DNA from: Nocardia ninae NBRC 108245
GTDB taxonomy: Bacteria; Actinomycetota; Actinomycetes; Mycobacteriales; Mycobacteriaceae
Length of the DNA: 38,931 bases
Assembly (NCBI RefSeq): GCF_007990755.1
Contig: NZ_BJXA01000083.1
Coordinates: forward strand, 1-38,931
Direction: 5' to 3'
Shown here: positions 16,360 through 23,228 of the stretch, piece after piece
Layout: every line of letters begins with the position of its first letter
Position numbering within the stretch: position 1 is the stretch's first letter
Program-made: the position numbers and the translations under genes
The notes under the pieces: model-generated
The model's database searches: none
Told to the model about the DNA's origin: nothing
What the model saw: the letters and a program-made list of their open reading frames with translations, nothing else

Positions 16360-16391
16360 CGGAAGCGGCTCCACTGCGGTAGCCGCTTCCG
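16360..16391 (-). terminator. Terminator hairpin after the sugar importer ATPase gene
   Basis: GGAAGCGGCT (16361-16370) pairs with AGCCGCTTCC (16381-16390), and the flanking C-G pair extends the stem; the loop has 10 bases. It lies 25 bases beyond the ATPase stop on the minus strand. Confidence 0.6.
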
Positions 16392-16415
16392 GCAGCACTG
16401 CCGTTGGTGGAACGC

Positions 16416-17501
16416 TCAGTTGAGGCGGCGACCGTCCTTTGCGGAGAAGAAGTAGGTGTGCTGCGGGTCGGTGGAGAGCCGGACGCGGGTGCCCTTGGCG
16501 GGCGGGTTGCGCCAATCCGCCCGCGCCACAATGGTTTCCCCGCTGGCATTGCCCTCGGAGGTGGTGCGGCCGTAGATGTAGGCGTCGGAGCCGAGTTCCT
16601 CGACCACGTCGACCTCCATCTCGATGCCGGAACCGGCGCCGTTGCCGAGCTCGAAGTGCTCGGGGCGGATGCCGACCGACACCGAGCCCTCGGCGGCGTC
16701 GATCACCGAGCGCGGCAGCGGCAGCACATGGCCGCCGAGCGACACGCGTCCGTCGGACACCGGCAGGGTGAACAGGTTCATCGCGGGCGAGCCCATGAAG
16801 CCGGCCACGAACACGTTGACCGGGTCCTGGTACAGGTCGCGCGGCGTCGCACACTGTTGCAGCAGACCGTCTTTGAGTACCGCGACGCGATCGCCCATGG
16901 TCATCGCCTCGACCTGATCGTGCGTGACGTACACGGTGGTGGTGCCGAGCCTGCGCTGCAACTGCGCGATCTGGGTGCGGGTCTGCACCCGCAGCTTGGC
17001 GTCCAGGTTGGACAGCGGCTCGTCCATCAGGAACACCTGCGGCTGGCGCACGATCGCGCGGCCCATCGCGACGCGCTGACGCTGACCGCCCGACAGGGCC
17101 TTCGGCTTACGGTCCAGGTACGGCTCCAGGTCGAGCAGCTTGGCCGCTTCCTGCACCCGCTTCTGCGTCTCCGCCTTGGCGACCTTGGCGAGTTTCAGTG
17201 CGAAACCCATGTTCTCGGCGACGGTCATGTGCGGGTAGAGCGCGTAGTTCTGGAACACCATCGCGATGTCGCGTTCCTTGGGCTCGGCGTGCGTCACGTC
17301 GTTGGCGCCGATCAGGATGCGCCCGTCGCTGACGTCCTCCAGGCCGGCGAGCATGCGCAGCGAGGTCGACTTGCCGCAGCCCGACGGGCCGACCAGGACA
17401 AGGAATTCGCCGTCTTCGATCTCCAGATTCAACTGGTCGACAGCGGGTTTGGTGGATCCCGGGTAGAGCCGGGTAGCGCGGTCGAAGGTCACCGTGGCCA
17501 T
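16416..17501 (-). CDS. Sugar ABC transporter ATP-binding protein, MsmK/UgpC/SugC type
   Basis: A 361-residue ATPase subunit with Walker A GPSGCGKST (38-46), Q-loop VFQNYALYPHMTV, signature LSGGQRQR, Walker B VFLMDEPLSNLD and switch VTHDQ. The C-terminal 120 residues form the regulatory OB/TOBE region (VSVGIRPEHFEL, ARADWRNPPAKGTRV) typical of carbohydrate importers of the MalK class. Such ATPases often serve several permease pairs. It is encoded alone, 7 kb from the LpqY/SugAB-like operon that lacks an ATPase, so it is the natural partner. The ATG at 17501 follows GGGA by 12 bases. It is divergent from the oxidoreductase gene. Confidence 0.92.
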   Translation of the reverse strand: MATVTFDRATRLYPGSTKPAVDQLNLEIEDGEFLVLVGPSGCGKSTSLRMLAGLEDVSDGRILIGANDVTHAEPKERDIAMVFQNYALYPHMTVAENMGFALKLAKVAKAETQKRVQEAAKLLDLEPYLDRKPKALSGGQRQRVAMGRAIVRQPQVFLMDEPLSNLDAKLRVQTRTQIAQLQRRLGTTTVYVTHDQVEAMTMGDRVAVLKDGLLQQCATPRDLYQDPVNVFVAGFMGSPAMNLFTLPVSDGRVSLGGHVLPLPRSVIDAAEGSVSVGIRPEHFELGNGAGSGIEMEVDVVEELGSDAYIYGRTTSEGNASGETIVARADWRNPPAKGTRVRLSTDPQHTYFFSAKDGRRLN

Positions 17502-17732
17502 GACAAATCACATCCCATTCACCGGCAGGAACGTGCCGGACGATCCGAGTAAGGGTTGACCGGCGACATTACTATGTCTGCTCGATTTCCGCTCGAAATG
17601 CTCGAGTTCGCGCGCGACACGCGTACGGCGCGCCAGTCGGCCGCGGACCGGATTGCCAAGTGTCCAGGTCGCTTACCGTCGGCGCCGGTAGCCTCGACAG
17701 GGGACCGACCCCGAAGCGACGAGGAGGCTTTC

Positions 17733-17762
17733 ATGAGCGAGCGTAGCGAGGTGGCGGCATGA
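17733..17762 (+). CDS. Nine-codon leader mini-ORF MSERSEVAA
   Basis: ATG at 17733 with GAGGAGG just upstream opens a nine-residue frame whose TGA overlaps the ATG of the next gene (ATGA). The gene behind it has no Shine-Dalgarno of its own except inside the mini-ORF (GAGGTGG), so translation is probably coupled. The opening ATGAGCGAGCGTAGCGAG is of a type I recall in front of many Nocardia and Rhodococcus genes. Confidence 0.5.
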   Translation: MSERSEVAA

Positions 17763-18553
17763 CCCGCGCGGTGCGTATCGGCGTCCAGATCCAGCCCCAG
17801 CACGCACCGGACTATGGGCTGATCCGCGACGCGGTCCTGCGCGCCGAGGACGCGGGCGTCGACATCGTCTTCAACTGGGACCACTTCTACCCACTCAGCG
17901 GCGACCCCGAGGGCGCGCACTTCGAATGCTGGACCATGCTCGGCGCGTGGGCCGAGCAGACCGAGCGGGTGGAGCTCGGCGCCCTGGTCACCGGCGGCGG
18001 CTACCGCAACCCGGACCTGCTCGCCGACATGGCGCGCACGGTGGACCACATCAGCGACGGCCGCCTCATCCTCGGCATCGGCGCGGGCTGGTTCGAGAAG
18101 GACTACGACGAATACGGCTACGAGTTCGGCACCGCGGGCACCCGGCTCGCTCTGCTGAAGGAGAACATGGCCCGGATCAGTGCCCGTCTGAAGAAGTTGA
18201 ACCCGCAGCCGACTCGCGAGATCCCGATCCTGATCGGCGGCGGTGGCGAGAAGAAGACCCTGCGCCTGGTCGCCGAGTACGCCGACATGTGGCACAGCTT
18301 CGCCGACCTCGACTCGCTCGCGCACAAGAACAAGGTGCTCGCCGACCACTGCGCGGCCGTCGGCACCGATCAGTCGAAGATCGAACGTTCGGTGCAGTGG
18401 CCCGGGGCCCAGGAGGCGCAGGCCTTCGTCGACGCGGGCGTTTCGCTGTTCACCATCGGGGTCAGCGGTCCGAAGTACGACCTCAGCGAGGTGGAGCTGG
18501 CGATCCGCTGGCGCGACGAGGTGAACCCCGAGCAGGTCAGCGGACTCGCCTGA
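17759..18553 (+). CDS. LLM-class F420-dependent oxidoreductase
   Basis: A 264-residue flavin/F420-dependent enzyme of the luciferase-like (TIM-barrel) superfamily. Landmarks are RIGVQIQPQHAPDY at the first strand, FNWDHFYPLSGDP, the LGALVTGGGYRNPDLLADMARTVD segment, LILGIGAGWFEKDYDEYGYEF and IPILIGGGGEKKTLRLVAEYADMWH. The last two are typical F420-binding and barrel motifs. The substrate is unknown. Length and position relative to ino1 and leuS match M. tuberculosis Rv0044c. It starts at an ATGA overlap with a nine-codon leader and is followed by a hairpin, so it forms a single-gene unit. Confidence 0.88.
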   Translation: MTRAVRIGVQIQPQHAPDYGLIRDAVLRAEDAGVDIVFNWDHFYPLSGDPEGAHFECWTMLGAWAEQTERVELGALVTGGGYRNPDLLADMARTVDHISDGRLILGIGAGWFEKDYDEYGYEFGTAGTRLALLKENMARISARLKKLNPQPTREIPILIGGGGEKKTLRLVAEYADMWHSFADLDSLAHKNKVLADHCAAVGTDQSKIERSVQWPGAQEAQAFVDAGVSLFTIGVSGPKYDLSEVELAIRWRDEVNPEQVSGLA

Positions 18554-18570
18554 AAGGTCGACGCGCGGTT

Positions 18571-18603
18571 GATCACGCCGAGCTGAGGTCGCTCGGCGTG
18601 GTC
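18571..18603 (+). terminator. Terminator hairpin after the oxidoreductase gene
   Basis: CACGCCGAGC (18574-18583) pairs with GCTCGGCGTG (18591-18600); three more pairs, one of them G-T, extend the stem to 13. The loop has 7 bases. It begins 18 bases after the stop codon. Confidence 0.7.
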
Positions 18604-18688
18604 CCGCACACCGACTCGCGGGCCAGCTGACGCGGCGGTCAGCACCCGATCCGGATTGCCCGACGGCCGGCGCCCGTCGAACACCGAA

Positions 18689-18709
18689 TTCGGATCACCG
18701 TGATCCGAA
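18689..18709. promoter_or_regulatory. Perfect 10-1-10 palindrome upstream of the amino acid ABC genes
   Basis: TTCGGATCAC at 18689-18698 and GTGATCCGAA at 18700-18709 are perfect complements around a single C. A hairpin this tight is poor as a terminator and the symmetry suits a dimeric repressor. It lies 100 bases before the binding protein-permease gene, at a fitting place for an operator. No regulator gene is adjacent. Downstream, TCCTGGTCC occurs twice (18719 and 18736 region). Confidence 0.5.
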
Positions 18710-18809
18710 CTCTGTCGTTCCTGGTCCGACTTGTCCTGGTCCAGCAGGCACCTCGTCCACGATGGGGTAGCTGCGGGTTAGCACTCGGACGCCGCTAGGG
18801 TTCTTCATC

Positions 18810-20606
18810 ATGGCTGGTCTGCCCGCTGTGCGGTCTCGTGCGTTGATCGCCGTGATATTGCTTTCCGTCGGTCTCGCGGCCACGGCGTGCGGTTCCGGCT
18901 CCGACGATGCGCCCACCGCACGCAATCTGTGTTCCCCGCCGGGGCTGAGTGCAGCCGCGGCCGCGCCGACGAACCTGGCCTCCGCGCAGGCCGCGGGCGC
19001 GGACAAATACACCACCGCGACCACCGCGCCGCTGGCCTCGATCGACACTTCGAAGCTCGGTTTGATCGCACCGGGCAAGCTCAGCGTCGGCACGCTCTCG
19101 GACGCGCCGCCGAGCATCTGCGTGAACGGCCAGGGCTCGTTCACCGGCTTCGACAATGAACTGCTGAAGGCGATCGGCGCGAAACTCGGTCTGCAGGTGG
19201 AGTTCTCGGGCACCGACTTCTCCGGCCTGCTCGCCCAGGTCGCGAGCGGACGCTTCGACGTCGCCTCCTCGAACATCACCACCACCGACGCCCGCCGTCA
19301 GCTGGTCGGCTTCACCAACGGCTACGACTTCGGCTACTTCTCCCTCGTCACACCGGTCGGCAGTGCGGTCAAAGGCTTCTCGGACCTGAACCGCGGCACC
19401 CGGATCGCGGTGGTGCAGGGCACGGTGCAGGACGAGTTCGTGGTGAACCAGCTCGGCCTGGACCCGGTGAAGTTCCCGGACTACAACACCGCCTACGCCA
19501 ACCTGAAGTCCGGCCAGGTCGACGCCTGGGTGGCGCCGTCGGCGCAGGCCGAGGGCGCGATCCGGCCGGGCGACGGAACAACGGTGTCGCAGAACACCTT
19601 CAGCCTCGACAACTTCGTCGGCTACGCGGTCGCCAAGACCAATCAGCCGCTGACCGACGCGCTCAACAGCGGCCTCGACGCCGTCATCGCGGACGGTACC
19701 TACGCCAAGCTCTACCAGGACTGGGTGCCCAGGCAGCTGCCGCCGGGCTGGAAGCCGGGCTCCAAGGCGGCGCCGCTGCCGCAACTGCCGGACTTCGCCG
19801 CCCTCGCCGCGGAACGCGCACCGGATGCGGCCGCGCAGAACGCGCCGAAATCCACGCTGCAGCAGTTGAAGGACACGTTCTTCGATTGGTCGTTGTACCG
19901 CCAGGCCTTCCCCGATCTGTTCAAGACCGGCCTGCCGAATACCCTGATCCTCGCCGTGGTTTCGGGTGTGCTCGGCACCGTGCTCGGCATGCTGCTCGCG
20001 GTGGCGGGCATCGCCCGGAGCCGCTGGCTGCGCTGGCCCGCCCGGATCTACACCGATATCTTCCGCGGCCTGCCCGCCGTGGTGATCATCCTGCTGATCG
20101 GCCTCGGCATCGGCCCGGTGGCGCGCAATCTGACCGGCAACAATCCGTATTGGCTCGGCGCGGTTGCGCTGGCATTGCTGGCCTCGGCGTATATCGGCGA
20201 GATCTTCCGGTCGGGCATCCAGTCGGTGGAAGCCGGTCAGCTGGAAGCGGCCCGTGCCATCGGGTTCGGCTACCGGCAGGCAATGACGCTCGTGGTGATC
20301 CCGCAGGGCGTCCGGCGCGTGCTGCCCGCGCTGATGAACCAGTTCATCGCGTTGGTCAAGGATTCGTCGCTGATCTACTTCCTCGGCCTGCTCGCCACCC
20401 AGCGCGAGCTGTTCGCGGTCGGGCGAGACCTCAACGCGCAGACCGGCAACTTGTCCCCGCTGGTGGCCGCAGGCCTGGTCTACCTGCTGCTGACCATCCC
20501 GCTCACCCACCTGGTGAACTACATCGACCGCCGCATGCGCACCGGACGGCCGGACCGGCCGATCGACCCGGTCCAGGCCGCCACGATCACAGAAGGGCGG
20601 GGATAA
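18810..20606 (+). CDS. Polar amino acid ABC transporter, fused binding protein and permease
   Basis: A 598-residue two-domain importer subunit. Residues 1-27 are a lipoprotein signal ending in lipobox ATAC with Cys27. Residues about 85-305 are a family 3 solute-binding domain (LSVGTLSDAPPSICVNGQG, FTGFDNELLKAIGAKLGL, FDVASSNITTTDARR). A linker leads to a HisM/GlnP-type permease (about 365-580) with TGLPNTLILAVVSGVLGTVLG, the EAA-type loop VEAGQLEAARAIGFGYRQAM and KDSSLIYFLGL. The fusion resembles the GlnP architecture of Gram-positive glutamine importers, with one receptor per permease chain. The substrate is probably a polar amino acid. The ATPase gene follows after 2 bases. A 21-base palindrome upstream may control it. 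Confidence 0.9.
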   Translation: MAGLPAVRSRALIAVILLSVGLAATACGSGSDDAPTARNLCSPPGLSAAAAAPTNLASAQAAGADKYTTATTAPLASIDTSKLGLIAPGKLSVGTLSDAPPSICVNGQGSFTGFDNELLKAIGAKLGLQVEFSGTDFSGLLAQVASGRFDVASSNITTTDARRQLVGFTNGYDFGYFSLVTPVGSAVKGFSDLNRGTRIAVVQGTVQDEFVVNQLGLDPVKFPDYNTAYANLKSGQVDAWVAPSAQAEGAIRPGDGTTVSQNTFSLDNFVGYAVAKTNQPLTDALNSGLDAVIADGTYAKLYQDWVPRQLPPGWKPGSKAAPLPQLPDFAALAAERAPDAAAQNAPKSTLQQLKDTFFDWSLYRQAFPDLFKTGLPNTLILAVVSGVLGTVLGMLLAVAGIARSRWLRWPARIYTDIFRGLPAVVIILLIGLGIGPVARNLTGNNPYWLGAVALALLASAYIGEIFRSGIQSVEAGQLEAARAIGFGYRQAMTLVVIPQGVRRVLPALMNQFIALVKDSSLIYFLGLLATQRELFAVGRDLNAQTGNLSPLVAAGLVYLLLTIPLTHLVNYIDRRMRTGRPDRPIDPVQAATITEGRG

Positions 20607-20608
20607 CG

Positions 20609-21334
20609 ATGAGTGCTTCCCTCACCGGCACCGGACTGCACCTGACCCTTGGGCACAACCACGTGCTGCGCGGCATCGACATCCACGTCGACGCGGGCAA
20701 GACCACCACGGTCATCGGCCCGTCCGGCTCCGGCAAGTCGACGCTGCTGCGTGTGCTGAACCGGCTCTACGAACCGGACCAGGGCGACGTGCTGCTCGAC
20801 GGCAAATCCGTGCTCACCGAGGACCCGGACAAGCTGCGCCAGCGCATCGGCATGGTGTTCCAGCACTTCAACCTGTTTCCGCACAAGAGCGTGGCCGACA
20901 ACGTCTCGCTCGGCCCGCGCAAGCTGCGCGGACTGTCCAAGGACGAGGCGCGCGCGGTCGCGGTGGAGCAGCTGGAGATCGTCGGGCTGTCCGACAAGCT
21001 CGACACCCGGCCCGTGAACCTGTCCGGCGGCCAGCAGCAGCGGGTCGCCATCGCCCGCGCGCTGGCCATGAAGCCGGAGGTCATGTTCTTCGACGAGGCC
21101 ACCTCGGCGCTGGACCCCGAGCTGGTCAAGGGTGTCCTCGCGCTCATGGCCGACCTCGCCTCGGGCGGCATGTCGATGGTCGTGGTCACCCACGAGATGG
21201 GCTTCGCCCGCACGGTGTCCGACAGCGTCGTCTTCATGGACGAAGGGCAGGTCGTGGAGACCGGCACGCCCGACGCGCTGTTCGACAACGCCGAGACTCC
21301 GCGCCTGCAAAGGTTCCTTTCCCAGGTGCTGTAG
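20609..21334 (+). CDS. Polar amino acid ABC transporter ATP-binding protein
   Basis: A 241-residue ATPase of the GlnQ/HisP type, the partner of the fused receptor-permease just upstream (gap 2 bases). Walker A is GPSGSGKST (37-45), Q-loop VFQHFNLFPHKSV, signature LSGGQQQRVAIARAL, Walker B VMFFDEATSALDPE and switch VVVTHEMGFAR. The length and the absence of a C-terminal regulatory domain are normal for amino acid importers. The ATG has a purine-rich GGGCGGGG upstream. The two genes appear to be the whole operon. Confidence 0.93.
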   Translation: MSASLTGTGLHLTLGHNHVLRGIDIHVDAGKTTTVIGPSGSGKSTLLRVLNRLYEPDQGDVLLDGKSVLTEDPDKLRQRIGMVFQHFNLFPHKSVADNVSLGPRKLRGLSKDEARAVAVEQLEIVGLSDKLDTRPVNLSGGQQQRVAIARALAMKPEVMFFDEATSALDPELVKGVLALMADLASGGMSMVVVTHEMGFARTVSDSVVFMDEGQVVETGTPDALFDNAETPRLQRFLSQVL

Positions 21335-21356
21335 CGCACCCCTGGCTAACTGCATT

Positions 21357-21375
21357 GATGCGCATCTGCTAATGT
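21357..21375 (+). promoter_or_regulatory. Promoter of the histidine-rich gene with a candidate metal-responsive operator
   Basis: GATGCGCATC (21357-21366) is a perfect 10-base palindrome, inside a looser CATT...AATG pair (21353-21374). TAATGT (21370-21375) is a good -10 box directly after it, so binding would block the promoter. The metal-binding nature of the product makes a Zur or ArsR/SmtB-type regulator the natural guess, but the sequence does not match a consensus I can name. Confidence 0.35.
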
Positions 21376-21424
21376 GTCTTCGCTCACATATCCATCTGTC
21401 CATGTTCGGAAAGAGGGAGATCTG

Positions 21425-21721
21425 ATGACAACGGCACACATGCAGCACACCGCGCACGACCACGCCCACGGCCCCAACTGCGGGCACACGGTGATCGAGC
21501 ACGGCGACCACGTCGACTACGCACACGACGGTCACCTGCACCGTGAACACGACGGCCACTACGACGAGTGCGAGCCGCAGGGCCACACCGAACACGCCAA
21601 CCACACCCATCAGCACGGCGACGGCTGCGGCCACGACACCGTCCAGCACGGCGACCACGTCGACTACATCCACGACGGCCACCGCCACGCCGCACACGAC
21701 GGACACTACGACGAACACTGA
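21425..21721 (+). CDS. Histidine-rich metal-binding protein with an internal duplication
   Basis: A 98-residue soluble protein in which about a quarter of residues are His and many others are Asp or Glu. Two copies of one unit are visible: residues 15-49 (HGPNCGHTVIEHGDHVDY, then HDGHLHREHDGHYDEC) and 64-98 (HGDGCGHDTVQHGDHVDY, then HDGHRHAAHDGHYDEH), each with a GHxxxxxHGDHVDY core and one Cys near the start. It probably buffers or delivers zinc or nickel in the cytosol. No signal or membrane segment is present, although related actinobacterial proteins are sometimes labelled zinc transporter permease. ATG at 21425 has GGGAG 6 bases upstream. A palindrome overlaps the promoter. Confidence 0.8.
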   Translation: MTTAHMQHTAHDHAHGPNCGHTVIEHGDHVDYAHDGHLHREHDGHYDECEPQGHTEHANHTHQHGDGCGHDTVQHGDHVDYIHDGHRHAAHDGHYDEH

Positions 21722-21897
21722 GGCTTGCCCGCCTCTCCGCGTATTCAGGCCAGACTCAGGCGCGGGAGCGGGGCGTTGGCGGCCGGCGGGGAGTAGGTGG
21801 GCTGGTCAGCCCGTGCCCGGTGAGTTACCCATGTGCTGGCGAGATCAGTCGGCCCGCCCGGTGACCGGATAGCCGGTCAGGGAAAAACCCAGGGCTC

Positions 21898-21910
21898 TAG
21901 AGTCATCCCC
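21898..21910 (+). promoter_or_regulatory. Leaderless promoter of the epoxide-hydrolase-like gene
   Basis: TAGAGT (21898-21903) is followed by 7 bases and then GTG at 21911. No Shine-Dalgarno is present. This decides the start codon in favour of 21911 over the longer open frame. Confidence 0.55.
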
Positions 21911-22750
21911 GTGATCGAGGCGATTGAGATTCCTACCGCTGCCGGGACGTTCGATGCGCTGTCGAGTGGGGAAGCCGGTGGGCGGGAAGTCTTGCTGCTG
22001 CACGGGTTTCCGGAGGCGGCGATCGAGTGGGAATTCCAGCTGCATGCGCTCGGTGGCGGTGGGTGCCACGTGGTGGCGCCTGATCAGCGGGGGTACTCGC
22101 CGGGTGTGCGGCCGGACAAGGTGGCCGACTATCGACTCGAGGAATTGGTCGGCGATGTCATCGCCATCGCCGACCAATTGGGTTGGCAGCGGTTCGATCT
22201 GGTCGGGCACGACTGGGGGGCTTATGTCGGGTGGGTGGCAGCGGCGGATATCCCGGAACGGATCCGCAGTTTCACCGCGGTGTCGCTGCCGCATCCCGCC
22301 GCCTTCCTGCGGGCAATGACCGAGGACGAGGATCAAGCACAACGGTCGCAATACTTTTCGCTGCTCCGGAAACCGCGGGTGGCGGAGCGGGCGCTACTCA
22401 TGGACGGCGGGGCGGGCCTGCGGAAGATCTTCGAATGGAAGATCGACGAGGAACGGATCGACAACTACGTGCACCGGCTCGCACAGCCGGAAGCGCTCAC
22501 GGCGGCGCTGAATTGGTATCGCGCAATGCATCTGTCCGGACCGACCGGCCCGGTATCGGTGCCGACGCTCTACGTCTGGAGCACCGACGACAGCACCGTC
22601 GGCTCCACGGCTGCCCTGGCCACCGAGAAGTACGTGACCGGCCCGTATCGATTCGAAATGCTCGAGGAAGTGTCGCACTGGATCCCCGAACAGGCGCCCG
22701 AGGAATTGACCCGCCTGATCATGCAACACCTCCTCGCACACCGCACCTGA
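21911..22750 (+). CDS. Alpha/beta hydrolase, epoxide hydrolase-like
   Basis: A 279-residue enzyme. The oxyanion motif HGFPE (31-35), the nucleophile elbow GHDWGA with Asp101, and the catalytic His in EEVSHWIPEQAPEEL identify the Asp-nucleophile branch of the alpha/beta hydrolases, which includes epoxide hydrolases and dehalogenases. HGFPE and DQRGYSPG favour epoxide hydrolase. The cap (about 130-215) has NYVHRLAQPEALTAALNWYRAM with a Tyr that could polarise an epoxide. The reaction expected is opening of an epoxide to a diol; the substrate is unknown. It is monocistronic, follows the His-rich gene, and its GTG is set by a -10 box 7 bases upstream. Confidence 0.87.
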   Translation: MIEAIEIPTAAGTFDALSSGEAGGREVLLLHGFPEAAIEWEFQLHALGGGGCHVVAPDQRGYSPGVRPDKVADYRLEELVGDVIAIADQLGWQRFDLVGHDWGAYVGWVAAADIPERIRSFTAVSLPHPAAFLRAMTEDEDQAQRSQYFSLLRKPRVAERALLMDGGAGLRKIFEWKIDEERIDNYVHRLAQPEALTAALNWYRAMHLSGPTGPVSVPTLYVWSTDDSTVGSTAALATEKYVTGPYRFEMLEEVSHWIPEQAPEELTRLIMQHLLAHRT

Positions 22751-22907
22751 CACCCGGCCGTCGCATTTTCCGGACACGCCGTTCGTTCGGGTGATCTGTG
22801 TATGGCAAACCACCCGAGGCGAACCCATGGCACCACCATTCCGGTCATCGCGCTAACAAGACGGTGACGCCCCGATCCAAAAGGGCGCGCGGCTCCGAAT
22901 GCGGAGC

Positions 22908-23195
22908 ATGCCCAACACGAACACACGCAATCTGCACGAGTTGTCCGCGGACATCGCCGCCGTCGTCCGGGATGTGGTGGCCACCGGCGAGGACGCGGTA
23001 ATCACCGACGACGGAACCGAAGTGGCGGTCATCATGTCGATGGCCGACTACGACCGACTGCACCTGTACGCCGAACTGGCGGACGCGGCCCGGCCCGGTT
23101 ACGCGGGCGCGACCGAGTTCCGGGCCATGTCCATCTCCGAGATGCTCGACGTCCTCGGCGTGCATCCGACGGTGGACCGCGGGCTCCGTGGCTGA
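22908..23195 (+). CDS. Phd/YefM-type antitoxin, no adjacent toxin
   Basis: A 95-residue protein resembling Phd/YefM antitoxins: NTRNLHELSADIAAVVRDVVATGEDAVITDDGTEVAVIMSMADYDRL covers the N-terminal DNA-binding fold (about 3-50, divided here by the family's turn), and the rest is the acidic toxin-binding tail (SISEMLDVLGV). ATG 22908 is used because homologues begin near it; ATG 22899 is possible. GCTCCG-AATG-CGGAGC (22892-22907) directly before the start is an inverted repeat that could be its operator or a translation hairpin. No RelE, PIN or Doc toxin follows: the next gene is the convergent CHAT protease. It is either an orphan or pairs with a distant toxin. Confidence 0.7.
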   Translation: MPNTNTRNLHELSADIAAVVRDVVATGEDAVITDDGTEVAVIMSMADYDRLHLYAELADAARPGYAGATEFRAMSISEMLDVLGVHPTVDRGLRG

Positions 23196-23228
23196 CTCAG
23201 GCGCACAGCGTGACTCAGGCGCACAGCG
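23193..23228. repeat. Perfect 18-base tandem duplication across two stop codons
   Basis: TGACTCAGGCGCACAGCG is present twice without a gap (23193-23210 and 23211-23228). The first copy starts with the antitoxin stop and the second contains the stop of the convergent CHAT gene. It looks like a recent slippage duplication that separated two nearly overlapping stops. Confidence 0.85.
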
